Origin: Flavobacteriaceae bacterium
Lineage (GTDB): Bacteria; Bacteroidota; Bacteroidia; Flavobacteriales; Flavobacteriaceae
DNA length: 53,594 nt
Assembly: GCA_002729755.1 (NCBI GenBank)
Contig: PBYT01000019.1
Coordinates: 51,849-105,442, forward strand
Direction: 5' to 3'
Shown: in pieces, positions 34,398 to 43,664 of the stretch
How positions within the stretch are numbered: position 1 is the first letter of the stretch
Layout: each line of letters starts with the position of its first letter
Program-made: the position numbers and the translations under genes
The notes under the pieces: model-generated
What the model was told of the DNA's origin: nothing
Databases searched by the model: none
The model's input: the letters and a program-made list of their open reading frames with translations, nothing else

Positions 34398-35471
34398 TTA
34401 TACTTGATAAGTTATAGCATTAACATTCATTCCAGCACCTACGCTTGCAAACATAATGACATCTCCCTTACTTATTTTGTGACCTTTGTAATTTCCCTTC
34501 CTTACAATATCAAAAAGAGTTGGAATTGTTGCAACTGAGCTATTTCCATATTCTTGGATATTCATTGGAAGGACATCATCTGGTGGAGTAGTCTTATATA
34601 GTTTATAAAACCTATTAATAATTGCTTCATCCATTTTTTGATTAGCCTGATGAATGAAAATTTTCTTTAGGCTAGAGATATTTTGTTTAGACTTATCAAA
34701 GCAATCTTTCATTGCTATCGGAACATTTTTTAATGCAAACTCATAAACTTTTCTACCATTCATTTTTAAAAATTTATCACTATTTGAATTATTATCTGTA
34801 TCTGTTTTATTTCCAATTCCATAATAAATAAATTCATTTTCACCTTCTGATGTATATGATGCAGAAGAATGAGATAAAATACCTCCAGATTCAGAATTAT
34901 TACCCTCAAGAACTACTGCTCCAGCACCATCAGCATATATCATAGCATCTCTATCATTTAAATCTGTTACTCTTGATAAGGTTTCGCTACCTATTATCAA
35001 ACATTTATTTGCCATATTTGATTGGATGAATGACTTAGCTTGAATTACTCCTTCAATCCATCCAGGACATCCAAAAAGTATATCATAACCTATACACTTT
35101 GGGTTTTTTATATTTAGATTTCTTTTAACCTTGGTTGCAAGTGCTGGGAGATTATCAACTTGCTTACTATTATAAGAAATATCCCCAAAATTATGTGCAA
35201 AAATAATATAGTCTAGTGTTTCTGGGTCAATTTTAGAATCATTAATTGCATCATTAGCAGCTTTAGTTGCCAAATCAGAAGAATTTAACTTTTCAGATGC
35301 ATACTTTCTTTCTTGTATTCCAGTTATAGAAACAAATTTGTCAATTATTTCAGAATTGGAATTTTCAAAGGATGATCCATTATTATCATAGAATTCAGAG
35401 TCTAAAAAATCATCATTTACTTTAGTAAGTTTTGGGACATAGCTACCAGAACCAGTAATTTTAAATCTCAT
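34398..35471 (-). CDS. 3-oxoacyl-ACP synthase III-like protein
   Basis: KAS III/FabH-family condensing enzyme, 357 residues. The catalytic triad is visible: Cys135 in LFGCPGWIEGV, His in IHQANQKMDEA and Asn in EYGNSSVATIP. In place of the FabH 'AC-G' context it has GCPGW, and an N-terminal insertion of Asp/Ser/Asn (about 20-45) is unusual, so it may act on other acyl chains rather than being the main FabH. Co-transcribed with gcvP upstream (23-bp gap) and mlaE downstream. Confidence 0.85.
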   Translation of the reverse strand: MRFKITGSGSYVPKLTKVNDDFLDSEFYDNNGSSFENSNSEIIDKFVSITGIQERKYASEKLNSSDLATKAANDAINDSKIDPETLDYIIFAHNFGDISYNSKQVDNLPALATKVKRNLNIKNPKCIGYDILFGCPGWIEGVIQAKSFIQSNMANKCLIIGSETLSRVTDLNDRDAMIYADGAGAVVLEGNNSESGGILSHSSASYTSEGENEFIYYGIGNKTDTDNNSNSDKFLKMNGRKVYEFALKNVPIAMKDCFDKSKQNISSLKKIFIHQANQKMDEAIINRFYKLYKTTPPDDVLPMNIQEYGNSSVATIPTLFDIVRKGNYKGHKISKGDVIMFASVGAGMNVNAITYQV

Positions 35472-35494
35472 GATGTAAAATTAATTAATTTAAA

Positions 35495-38323
35495 TTAAAA
35501 TGATGATAGTGGTGGACAACTACAGATTAAGTTTCTATCACCAAATGCATCATCTACCCTTCTTACTGAAGGCCAATATTTATTTTCTTTTAAGTATTCT
35601 TTAGGAAAGCATGCTTCCTCTCTAGAGTATTTATAAGACCATTTTTCAGATACAACCATTTGTAGAGTATGTGGAGCATTTCTAAGTAAATCTCTAGAAA
35701 TTTCATTAGTTGTAATTTCTTTAAATATTGAATTCATTGCATCACAAAATCTATCAAGTTCTTCCAAATTTTCACTTTCTGTAGGTTCGATCATTATTGT
35801 TCCCGTAACAGGAAAAGAAACTGTTGGTGCATGGAAACCATAATCCATTAATCTTTTTGCAATATCATTTACTTCAATATTTAGTTTTTTGAAAGGTCGA
35901 CAGTCAATTATAAATTCATGAGCAGCACGACCCTTTTCTCCAGAATAAAGTATAGTAAACTTTTTCTCCAATTTTGATTTTAGATAATTGGAATTTACTA
36001 TTGCAACTTCTGTTGATTTTCTTAATCCATCTGACCCCAACAATCTTATATATCCATATGAAATGATACATGCTAAAGCAGATCCCCATGGTGCGGAAGA
36101 AATTGCTGGTATAGCCTTTTTCCCTCCAGTTTTAACAATTGGATTAGATGGGAGATAATCTTTTAAATGATTAGCAACGCAAATAGGTCCAATACCTGGT
36201 CCACCTCCTCCATGAGGTATTGCAAATGTCTTATGAAGGTTTAGATGACAAACATCAGCGCCAATTATATTAGGGTTTGTAATTCCAACTTGAGCATTCA
36301 TATTTGCTCCATCCATGTATACTTGTCCACCAGCTTTATGGATTAAATCAGTAATAGTTTTGATATTTGATTCAAAAACTCCATGAGTTGATGGATAAGT
36401 TATCATTAATGCAGCTAGATTATCATTATATTCAGTAATCCTATTTTCAATATCTTCAAGATCAATATTACCAAATTTATCAGTTTTTATTACTACAACT
36501 TTAAATCCTGCCATCACAGCTGATGCTGGATTTGTTCCATGAGCAGATGATGGAATTAGACAAATATTTCTGTCTCCTTGACCAATATCATTTAAGTATG
36601 ATTTTATTACCATTAATCCACTGTACTCTCCTTGAGCCCCTGAGTTTGGTTGAAGAGAAGTTGCAGAGAAGCCAGTAATCTCCGATAAATATTTTTCAAG
36701 TTTTGAAATTATATAATGATACCCTTCTACTTGATTAATAGGGACAAAAGGGTGAATAGAATTCCACTCTGTCCAGCTAAGAGGAATCATTTCAGTTGCA
36801 GCATTTAATTTCATAGTACATGAACCAAGAGAGATCATAGATCTAGTAAGCGAAAGGTCTTTATTTTCAAGCCTTTTGATATATCTCATTAAAGAAGTCT
36901 CTGAATGATATGAATTAAAAATTTTATGATTCAAGAATTTAGATGAACGTTTAATGTCTTTATCTATATCAATACTAGATGGGAAATCAATCGATTTAGA
37001 TTTTTTGTTTCCATATTCTTCAAATACAGATATAATAGATTTTATATCTTTTTCAAGAGTTTTTTCATTTATTGAAATAGATACTTTTGAATTATCAACT
37101 TTTAAAACATTAATTTTTTTTGATTCAAAAATTGAAATTATTTTTTTGGAATCACATTCAATAAGCAAAGTGTCAAAGAAACATTTATTAAGTTGATTTA
37201 AACCTAATGAATTAATTTTTTTTGATAAAAATTGAGCTTTCTTATTAATGCTTGAGGCTATTTTTATTAACCCCTCAGGACCGTGATAAACTGCGTACAT
37301 TCCTGCCATTACAGCAAGAAGAACTTGAGCTGTACAGATATTTGAAGTAGCTCTATCTCTTTTAATATGTTGTTCTCTTGTTTGTAAAGCCATTCTTAGT
37401 GCATGATCTCCATTCATATCTTTAGTTACACCAATAATTCTTCCAGGTATACTTCTTTTGTATTTTTCTTTAGTTGCAAAAAAAGCAGCATGAGGTCCTC
37501 CATACCCTAAGGGTATGCCAAATCTTTGAGTAGTTCCAACAATAACATCTACAAGATCTTCATTTGGAGGTTCAATAATAACTAAACTCATTAAATCAGC
37601 AGCTATAACAACCTTTATGTCATCTTGGTTTAATTTTTTTAAAATTGGATTATAGTTTTTAACCTCTCCATGTTTACCGGGATATTGAATTATACATCCA
37701 AAATACTTACTAGTTTGAATTTTAGATATATCCCCAATTTCTAATTTAATTCCAATAGGTTTTGCTCTTGTTTCAAGAACTGATCTTGTTTGAGGTAAAA
37801 TATTTTCATCAATGAAGAAACTAAGAATTTTATCAGTTTTCTGCTTAACTGTTCGATTATTATAAAGCAATGTCATTGCCTCAGCAGCAGATGTGCTCTC
37901 ATCTAGTAATGAAGCGTTTGCAATTTCCATTTTTGTCAAATCACATACCATTGTCTGAAAATTTAATAAAGCTTCAAGTCTACCTTGTGCAATTTCTGCT
38001 TGGTATGGAGTATAGGATGTATACCAACCAGGATTTTCTAAAATATTTCTTTGAATTACAGATGGTGTGAATGTATCATGATACCCTAAACCTATATAAG
38101 TTTTAAATTTTTTGTTTTTGTAGGATAATGATTTAATCTCTTTAAGAAATTCATGTTCACTTATTGCATCAGGTAAATTAAGTTTGTGATCAATTCTTAT
38201 AGATTTAGGAAGAGTGTCTTCTAGAAGATGATTAATACTTTTAACTCCAATTGTATTTAGAATCTTTTTAAGCTCTGAAGGGTTAGGACCAATATGTCTC
38301 TCAGAAAAATTTTCTTTATACAT
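35495..38323 (-). CDS. gcvP: Glycine dehydrogenase (decarboxylating), P protein
   Basis: PLP-dependent first enzyme of the glycine cleavage system: decarboxylates glycine and passes aminomethyl to the H protein lipoate. A fused single-chain 942-residue form. The N-terminus has FSERHIGPN and GLGYHDTFTPSVIQRN. The cofactor Lys is Lys698 in NLHKTFAIPHGGGGPG, with the glycine-rich loop after it. The N-terminal half is the inactive homologous half. gcvT and gcvH are not nearby. First gene of a minus-strand run with the FabH-like gene, mlaE and mlaF. Confidence 0.98.
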   Translation of the reverse strand: MYKENFSERHIGPNPSELKKILNTIGVKSINHLLEDTLPKSIRIDHKLNLPDAISEHEFLKEIKSLSYKNKKFKTYIGLGYHDTFTPSVIQRNILENPGWYTSYTPYQAEIAQGRLEALLNFQTMVCDLTKMEIANASLLDESTSAAEAMTLLYNNRTVKQKTDKILSFFIDENILPQTRSVLETRAKPIGIKLEIGDISKIQTSKYFGCIIQYPGKHGEVKNYNPILKKLNQDDIKVVIAADLMSLVIIEPPNEDLVDVIVGTTQRFGIPLGYGGPHAAFFATKEKYKRSIPGRIIGVTKDMNGDHALRMALQTREQHIKRDRATSNICTAQVLLAVMAGMYAVYHGPEGLIKIASSINKKAQFLSKKINSLGLNQLNKCFFDTLLIECDSKKIISIFESKKINVLKVDNSKVSISINEKTLEKDIKSIISVFEEYGNKKSKSIDFPSSIDIDKDIKRSSKFLNHKIFNSYHSETSLMRYIKRLENKDLSLTRSMISLGSCTMKLNAATEMIPLSWTEWNSIHPFVPINQVEGYHYIISKLEKYLSEITGFSATSLQPNSGAQGEYSGLMVIKSYLNDIGQGDRNICLIPSSAHGTNPASAVMAGFKVVVIKTDKFGNIDLEDIENRITEYNDNLAALMITYPSTHGVFESNIKTITDLIHKAGGQVYMDGANMNAQVGITNPNIIGADVCHLNLHKTFAIPHGGGGPGIGPICVANHLKDYLPSNPIVKTGGKKAIPAISSAPWGSALACIISYGYIRLLGSDGLRKSTEVAIVNSNYLKSKLEKKFTILYSGEKGRAAHEFIIDCRPFKKLNIEVNDIAKRLMDYGFHAPTVSFPVTGTIMIEPTESENLEELDRFCDAMNSIFKEITTNEISRDLLRNAPHTLQMVVSEKWSYKYSREEACFPKEYLKENKYWPSVRRVDDAFGDRNLICSCPPLSSF

Positions 38324-38393
38324 TAAACATTTTTTGTAAAAATATATATTATTATATTTAATTATTATATTTAATAATTAAATTGTTTATTAA

Positions 38394-38738
38394 ATGTTGA
38401 AACTTTTATTAACAATACCTCTAGTTTTAATTCAATCTTTTGTAATTCAGGAAGTTGAAAAACCAAGTGTACTAGAATTAGTTGATGAACAAGTTACATT
38501 AGTTGATATAAGAACTGACCTTGAATTTGAGAGAGGGACAATATCTGAATCAATAAATATAGATTTTAACAATAAAAATTTTATTGAAAAGGTTTCAAAA
38601 CTTGATAAGACTAAGCCATATATAGTTTATTGTGCTTCGGGTAATAGAAGTCAAAAAGCTTCAATAATTATGGAATACTTAGGGTTTAAGAAAATATACC
38701 ATTATAAATCAGGCTATAGTGATTGGATTAAAGATTAA
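38394..38738 (+). CDS. Periplasmic single-domain rhodanese
   Basis: A 114-residue protein with an N-terminal hydrophobic signal (LKLLLTIPLVLIQSFVI) and one rhodanese domain. The active-site loop is Cys80-Ala-Ser-Gly-Asn-Arg-Ser, which fits a sulfurtransferase. Also VDIRTDLEFERGTISESINIDF is the usual entry block. Possibly moves sulfane sulfur in the periplasm; the substrate is unknown. Divergent from gcvP (70 bp) and convergent with purE, sharing 4 nt. Confidence 0.9.
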   Translation: MLKLLLTIPLVLIQSFVIQEVEKPSVLELVDEQVTLVDIRTDLEFERGTISESINIDFNNKNFIEKVSKLDKTKPYIVYCASGNRSQKASIIMEYLGFKKIYHYKSGYSDWIKD

Positions 38739-39226
38739 GAATTTTTTTTCAGATCTTTACTGCTTTCAATAACTTTATCTTCTAATTCTTTTTTATAATC
38801 TTTAATTTTTTTATTAATCTTTGAATCTGATGTGCCAATAATTTGAGCAGCTAGAATTCCTGCATTTTTAGCTCCATTAAGAGCAACAGTTGCAACAGGT
38901 ACACCGCCGGGCATTTGAAGTATTGATAATATAGAATCCCAACCATCAATTGAATTTCTTGACTTTATTGGAACCCCTATTACTGGAATACTTGTTATAG
39001 AAGCTACCATTCCAGGAAGATGTGCTGATCCTCCAGCGCCAGCAATAATTACTTTAATTCCTTTTTTTTCAGCATTTATAGCATAATCAACCATTTTTTT
39101 AGGAGTTCTATGGGCAGAAACAATATCGTATTCAACAGGTATTTTAAATGATTTTAAAATTTTAATTGCTTCATTCATTACTTTGAAATCTGATTTACTT
39201 CCCATTATGATTGCTATTTTTCCCAT
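38735..39226 (-). CDS. purE: 5-(carboxyamino)imidazole ribonucleotide mutase
   Basis: Purine synthesis: moves the carboxylate of N5-CAIR to C4. 163 residues with IIMGSKSDFKVMNEA at the N-terminus, the SAHRTPKKMVDYA motif and GAGGSAHLPGMVAS, all class I PurE features. It lies 13 bp after purK, which makes its substrate. A Lys-rich C-terminal tail. Tail-to-tail 4-nt overlap with the rhodanese gene. Confidence 0.98.
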   Translation of the reverse strand: MGKIAIIMGSKSDFKVMNEAIKILKSFKIPVEYDIVSAHRTPKKMVDYAINAEKKGIKVIIAGAGGSAHLPGMVASITSIPVIGVPIKSRNSIDGWDSILSILQMPGGVPVATVALNGAKNAGILAAQIIGTSDSKINKKIKDYKKELEDKVIESSKDLKKNS

Positions 39227-39239
39227 TCTATTTAATTTT

Positions 39240-40388
39240 TTAAGTTGATGTTACTCTAACAGTTTGTTTAATTTCTTTAGCTATTTTTATTGCAGTTTCA
39301 ATATCGGAATTAATTACTGTAATATGCCCCATCTTTCTATTAGGCCTTGTTTCTTTTTTTTCATAAATATGAGGATTAACCCCTTTTATTCCAATTATTT
39401 GATCTATATTTTTATAAACAACAGGTCCTTTTGTATCAGGTTCTCCAACTAGATTAACCATCACAGACTTATCTGTCATATTGGTGTTTCCTATTGGTAA
39501 ATCTAAAATAGACCTAATTAGTTGTTCAAATTGACTTGTTTCAGAACCCTCGATAGAAAAATGATAGCTATTATGAGGTCTTGGAGCTACTTCATTGACT
39601 AATAGATCACCATCAATGGTTAAAAACATTTCAACAGCTAGTAGTCCTATATTTCCAAATGACTTACAGACGCGTAATGCTAGATTTTCAGCTTTTTCTT
39701 TTATTTCTTGACTAATTCTAGCAGGAGAAATTATATATTCGATTTGATTAGTTTTAGTATTAAATTCCATTTCAACAACTGGATAATTAATTAGTTCTCC
39801 AGATGGTCTTGATACAACCATAACAGATAACTCTTTTTTAATCTCAGCTTTATCTTCTATTATACAGTGTTTATCAGGAATGTCTTCAATAGAATTGTTA
39901 TTATCGATCACTTTCACTCCATATCCATCATAACCCATTTTAGATGATTTCCATATAAAAGGATATGATCTGCCCTCTTTAGATAGAAACTTTTTGATTT
40001 CATCTTTTGAATTAAAAATTTTAAATGGTGTTGAAGGTATATTGTTATTGAAGTAAAACTCTTTTTGAAGAGATTTATCTTGAACTATCTTTAGAACTTG
40101 TGGTTGAGGATAAACAATTTTATTTTCCTTTTTAAGCTGTTCTAATGCTTCAACATTAATATTCTCTATTTCAATTGTTATTATGTCAACTTCTTTACCA
40201 AAATTGTATACGGTATTAAAATCCATTAAGTCTCCTTGAAAAAATTTATTGCATAAAGACTTTGATGGGCAATTTTCATCAGGATCTAAAATATATATTT
40301 TAATACCCCATTTATTGGATACTTCAAGAGTCATTTTTCCAAGCTGACCACCACCAAGTATTCCAATTATCTTATTGCTTGAGAACAT
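39240..40388 (-). CDS. purK: 5-(carboxyamino)imidazole ribonucleotide synthase
   Basis: ATP-grasp enzyme that carboxylates AIR with bicarbonate to N5-CAIR, feeding PurE. The N-terminus IIGILGGGQLGKM is the family signature; GYDGYGVKVI is the ATP-grasp loop and EVAPRPHNSYHFSIEGS the C-terminal signature. I start at the ATG at 40388 (MFSSNKIIG, 382 residues) rather than a TTG six codons up. TATTTTTG stands 15 nt upstream. Operon purK-purE. Confidence 0.97.
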   Translation of the reverse strand: MFSSNKIIGILGGGQLGKMTLEVSNKWGIKIYILDPDENCPSKSLCNKFFQGDLMDFNTVYNFGKEVDIITIEIENINVEALEQLKKENKIVYPQPQVLKIVQDKSLQKEFYFNNNIPSTPFKIFNSKDEIKKFLSKEGRSYPFIWKSSKMGYDGYGVKVIDNNNSIEDIPDKHCIIEDKAEIKKELSVMVVSRPSGELINYPVVEMEFNTKTNQIEYIISPARISQEIKEKAENLALRVCKSFGNIGLLAVEMFLTIDGDLLVNEVAPRPHNSYHFSIEGSETSQFEQLIRSILDLPIGNTNMTDKSVMVNLVGEPDTKGPVVYKNIDQIIGIKGVNPHIYEKKETRPNRKMGHITVINSDIETAIKIAKEIKQTVRVTST

Positions 40389-40403
40389 TTGATTTTCTTT
40401 GTG

Positions 40404-40411
40404 CAAAAATA
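40404..40411 (-). promoter_or_regulatory. -7 element of purK-purE
   Basis: The minus strand reads TATTTTTG, 15 nt before the purK ATG. The adk -7 element lies about 42 bp away on the opposite strand, in normal back-to-back arrangement. Confidence 0.45.
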
Positions 40412-40453
40412 AGCATTAGTTTAAAGTAAATAAAGAATCCAAAACATTTTAAA

Positions 40454-40461
40454 TATCTTTG
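40454..40461 (+). promoter_or_regulatory. -7 element of the adk operon, 5 nt from the ATG
   Basis: TATCTTTG, then five bases (TCATT), then the adk ATG at 40467. Suggests a leaderless or nearly leaderless mRNA for the seven-gene run adk to dnaG. Confidence 0.5.
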
Positions 40462-40466
40462 TCATT

Positions 40467-41048
40467 ATGAAAAATTTCGTTCTTTTTGGTAAACCAGGTT
40501 CAGGAAAGGGAACACAGGCTAAACATTTAAGTGAAAAGTATGAGCTTTATCATATCTCAACAGGAGATTTATTTAGAAAGAATATATCTCAGAATACCAA
40601 GCTTGGACTCCTGGCTAAATCATATATGGATAAAGGAGGTCTAGTTCCAGATGAAGTTACTATAAAGATGTTAGAAAATGAGATTAAAGACAACTCAAAA
40701 TCTAGAGGATTTTTATTTGATGGTTTTCCTAGAACCATTGATCAGGCTGACACTCTTGATAAATATCTTCACTCAATTAACATGCAAATTAATGCAACAA
40801 TAGCATTAGAGGTAGATGAAAAAGAGTTAATTTCTAGAATTATTGATAGAGGTAAAACTAGTAATAGGTTAGACGATCAAAATATTGAAAAAATTAAAAA
40901 TAGATTTAATGAATATAATAAGAAAACATCAACTCTTATTAAATATTATAAAGATCAAAACAAATTTTTCCCGGTAAACGGTCATGGTTCTGTTGATGAA
41001 ATTACTAAGAGACTTTTTGATTTAATTGATAGTTTTAACCCCCTATGA
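40467..41048 (+). CDS. adk: Adenylate kinase
   Basis: Interconverts ATP, ADP and AMP. 193 residues, the short-lid type without a zinc lid (LIDRGKTSNR-like segment around residue 130 in place of the longer lid). P-loop GKPGSGKGT at 8-16, TGDLFRKNI for AMP binding, and FDGFPRTIDQA. First gene of a plus-strand run. Its ATG lies right after a -7 element. It overlaps obgE by ATGA. Confidence 0.97.
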   Translation: MKNFVLFGKPGSGKGTQAKHLSEKYELYHISTGDLFRKNISQNTKLGLLAKSYMDKGGLVPDEVTIKMLENEIKDNSKSRGFLFDGFPRTIDQADTLDKYLHSINMQINATIALEVDEKELISRIIDRGKTSNRLDDQNIEKIKNRFNEYNKKTSTLIKYYKDQNKFFPVNGHGSVDEITKRLFDLIDSFNPL

Positions 41049-42043
41049 TTGTAGATAACTTTGTTGATTACGTTAAGATAAATGTTAAATCAGGTTCTGG
41101 AGGAAAAGGCTCTACTCACCTAAGAAGAGAAAAATATATACCAAAAGGCGGTCCTGATGGTGGTGATGGAGGAAGAGGAGGTCATGTTATTATTAGAGCA
41201 AATCCTCAATTATGGACACTTTTTACTTTTAAATTCAAAAGGCATTTTAAGGCTGGAGATGGAGGTGATGGAAGTGGATCAAGAAAGTCAGGTTCACAAG
41301 GTAAAGATGTTATTGTTGAAGTGCCATATGGGACTATTATCAAAGACAGTATTTCAAATGAAGTTATTGAAGAGATAAATAAAGATAATACTGAATTAAT
41401 TATACTTGAGGGAGGTTTAGGAGGAAGAGGAAACTTTCATTTTAAATCATCAACTAATCAAACTCCTAGATATTCACAAAAAGGAATTTCTGGAAAAGAA
41501 ATGAATCTTGTTCTTGAGCTAAAAGTTCTAGCTGATGTTGGTTTAGTTGGTTTTCCAAATGCTGGAAAATCTACACTTCTATCAGTTTTATCTTCAGCAA
41601 AACCAAAAATTGCTAATTATGAATTTACTACTTTAAAACCTAATCTAGGTATAGTATCAATGTCCGATTATAGATCATTTGTTATGGCTGATATTCCTGG
41701 AATTATTGAGGGGGCTTCAGAAGGGAAAGGTTTAGGACACTATTTTCTTAGGCATATAGAAAGAAATTCAATTTTACTTTATGTTATCCCTGTTGACACA
41801 AAAGATCTAAAAAAAGAATTTGATATATTAAATAATGAGTTAAAAAAATATAATCCTGAATTAATAGATAAAGATTTTGCTGTTTTTATTAGTAAATCAG
41901 ATCTTATGGATCAGGAACTATTATTAGAATTAGAAATTATAATTAAGTACCAGTTTAAAGAAATTCCATATTTTATAGGTTCATCAATAAACATGAATGG
42001 TATAAAAAATCTAAAGGAAGGTTTATGGAAAATATTAAATTAA
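41045..42043 (+). CDS. obgE: GTPase ObgE
   Basis: Essential ribosome-assembly and stress GTPase. An N-terminal Obg domain (1-157) with its Gly-rich loops (KGGPDGGDGGRGGHV, GDGGDGSGSRKSG, GGLGGRGN) and then a G domain: G1 GFPNAGKST, G3 DIPGIIEGASEGKGLG, and a G4 like SKSD. 332 residues, with no extra C-terminal domain, as in many Bacteroidota. Overlaps adk by 4 nt and is followed by mazG after 10 bp. Confidence 0.97.
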   Translation: MIVDNFVDYVKINVKSGSGGKGSTHLRREKYIPKGGPDGGDGGRGGHVIIRANPQLWTLFTFKFKRHFKAGDGGDGSGSRKSGSQGKDVIVEVPYGTIIKDSISNEVIEEINKDNTELIILEGGLGGRGNFHFKSSTNQTPRYSQKGISGKEMNLVLELKVLADVGLVGFPNAGKSTLLSVLSSAKPKIANYEFTTLKPNLGIVSMSDYRSFVMADIPGIIEGASEGKGLGHYFLRHIERNSILLYVIPVDTKDLKKEFDILNNELKKYNPELIDKDFAVFISKSDLMDQELLLELEIIIKYQFKEIPYFIGSSINMNGIKNLKEGLWKILN

Positions 42044-42053
42044 TAATAAAATT

Positions 42054-42383
42054 ATGGATATTAAAAATGCACAAAAAGAAGTTGATAATTGGATAACCAA
42101 ATATGGTGTAAGATATTTTAATGAATTAACAAATATGGCTTTATTAACTGAAGAGGTTGGAGAAGTTGCTAGAATTATCTCGAGAGAATATGGTGAGCAA
42201 AGTTTGAAAAAGGATAAAGAATTAAAGAATTTAGGTGATGAACTTTCAGATGTATTATTTGTTCTTATTTGTTTAGCAAACCAAACAGGGATTGATCTAG
42301 AAAAGTCTTTTTATCAGAATTTAAATAATAAAACTAGAAGAGATAATAAAAGACACCTATCAAATAAAAAATTAAAGAGTTAA
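42054..42383 (+). CDS. MazG-like nucleotide pyrophosphohydrolase
   Basis: A 109-residue single MazG domain. The metal-binding pattern is visible: LLTEEVGEVARIISREYGE (EExxE) and LGDELSDVLFVLICLANQTG (ExxD). Probably cleaves a nucleoside triphosphate to the monophosphate and pyrophosphate; the real substrate (non-canonical dNTPs or other) is unknown. The stop overlaps the aroA start by 1 nt (TAATG). Confidence 0.9.
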   Translation: MDIKNAQKEVDNWITKYGVRYFNELTNMALLTEEVGEVARIISREYGEQSLKKDKELKNLGDELSDVLFVLICLANQTGIDLEKSFYQNLNNKTRRDNKRHLSNKKLKS

Positions 42384-43606
42384 TGATATATCACCTGTCA
42401 GCAAAAAACAATAATATAAAGGGTTTAATAGAGATAGGTGGGTCTAAGAGTGAATCTAATAGACTACTTATCCTAAGAGCGTATACATATGATTTTAAAA
42501 TTGAAAATCTTTCTGAATCAGATGATACAAAAATATTAATTGATGCCTTAATTAGCAATGATGAAATTATTGATATACATCATTCTGGAACTGCAATGAG
42601 ATTTCTATTATCATATTTTGTTTCTAAACCAAATTCGGAAGTTATTCTAACAGGATCTGATAGAATGAAGTCAAGACCTATTAGAGTCCTAGTTAATGCT
42701 TTAAGAGATTTAGGAGCTAATATAGAATATAAGAATAAAGATGGATATCCTCCATTGAAAATTATCGGAAAAAAAATTTTAAAGAATGAGGTATCTCTGC
42801 CAGCTGATATTAGCTCTCAGTATGTTTCCTCTTTGATGATGTTGGGATTAATAATAGAAAATGGAATTAAATTAAAGCTAGAGGGTATAATTACTTCTAA
42901 ACCATATATATTGATGACTAAGGAATTAATTCAAAAAATTGGTTATAATGTTACAGTTGATCAAAATTATATTCAAGTATCAGATATAAATAAATCTTCA
43001 GAAAAAACTATTATAGTTGAATCTGATTGGAGTTCAGCTTCCTATTTCTATAGCATTGCAGCCTTTTCTCATGATGCTGAAATTACTTTAAAAAGTTTTA
43101 ATAGAGATAGTATTCAGGGGGATTCTATTGTGTCGAAAATATATAAAAAACTTGGAGTTGATACTATATATATGAAAGATTATATAATAATTAAAAAAAA
43201 TAAAAATGTTGATTTGCCAAAAAAAGTAAAATTAGATTTATCAGACATTCCAGATCTTGCTCAGACAATTGCAGTAAGTTGTTTAGGTCTTGGAATAGAA
43301 TGTGAGCTTACTGGATTACGTACATTGAAAATAAAGGAAACTGATAGGCTTGAAGCTCTAAAGAAAGAATTTAATAAACTTGGTGCTAATCAAGTAAAGA
43401 CTTCTAATAATTCAATATATTTTAAAGGAGATCAACAATTAAATAAAAATATTAAAATAAGCACTTATAAAGATCATAGAATGGCTTTATCATTTGCAAC
43501 TTTAGCTGTTATTATTGACATTTCAATTGAATCTCCCAATGTTGTCTCAAAATCTTTTCCAAGTTTTTGGAAAAACTTAAAGACACTTGGTTTTGAAATA
43601 AATTAA
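42383..43606 (+). CDS. aroA: 3-phosphoshikimate 1-carboxyvinyltransferase (EPSP synthase)
   Basis: Sixth step of the shikimate pathway: shikimate-3-phosphate plus phosphoenolpyruvate to EPSP. 407 residues with GGSKSESNRLLILRA near the N-terminus, HSGTAMRFLLSYF (a variant of the usual N-A-G-T-A block), SSQYVSSLMML in the middle, and RLEALKKEFNKLGA plus YKDHRMALSFA near the end. Translation probably coupled to mazG. The next gene, queA, has its own promoter. Confidence 0.96.
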   Translation: MIYHLSAKNNNIKGLIEIGGSKSESNRLLILRAYTYDFKIENLSESDDTKILIDALISNDEIIDIHHSGTAMRFLLSYFVSKPNSEVILTGSDRMKSRPIRVLVNALRDLGANIEYKNKDGYPPLKIIGKKILKNEVSLPADISSQYVSSLMMLGLIIENGIKLKLEGIITSKPYILMTKELIQKIGYNVTVDQNYIQVSDINKSSEKTIIVESDWSSASYFYSIAAFSHDAEITLKSFNRDSIQGDSIVSKIYKKLGVDTIYMKDYIIIKKNKNVDLPKKVKLDLSDIPDLAQTIAVSCLGLGIECELTGLRTLKIKETDRLEALKKEFNKLGANQVKTSNNSIYFKGDQQLNKNIKISTYKDHRMALSFATLAVIIDISIESPNVVSKSFPSFWKNLKTLGFEIN

Positions 43607-43613
43607 CTTTTAC

Positions 43614-43645
43614 TTGACATTCCCTATGTCATGAGGTTATATTTG
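43614..43645 (+). promoter_or_regulatory. Promoter of queA
   Basis: TTGACA at 43614-43619 and TATATTTG at 43638-43645, spacing 18 nt. Combines a sigma-70-like -35 and a Bacteroidota -7. 19 nt to the queA ATG. One of the two best two-part promoters seen. Confidence 0.55.
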
Positions 43646-43664
43646 CGAACTTAAAACATGCTTT

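Noticed and set aside
38324..38393. Glycine riboswitch in front of gcvP
   Set aside because: The 70-bp gap is nearly pure A/T, with no paired stems or conserved riboswitch core.
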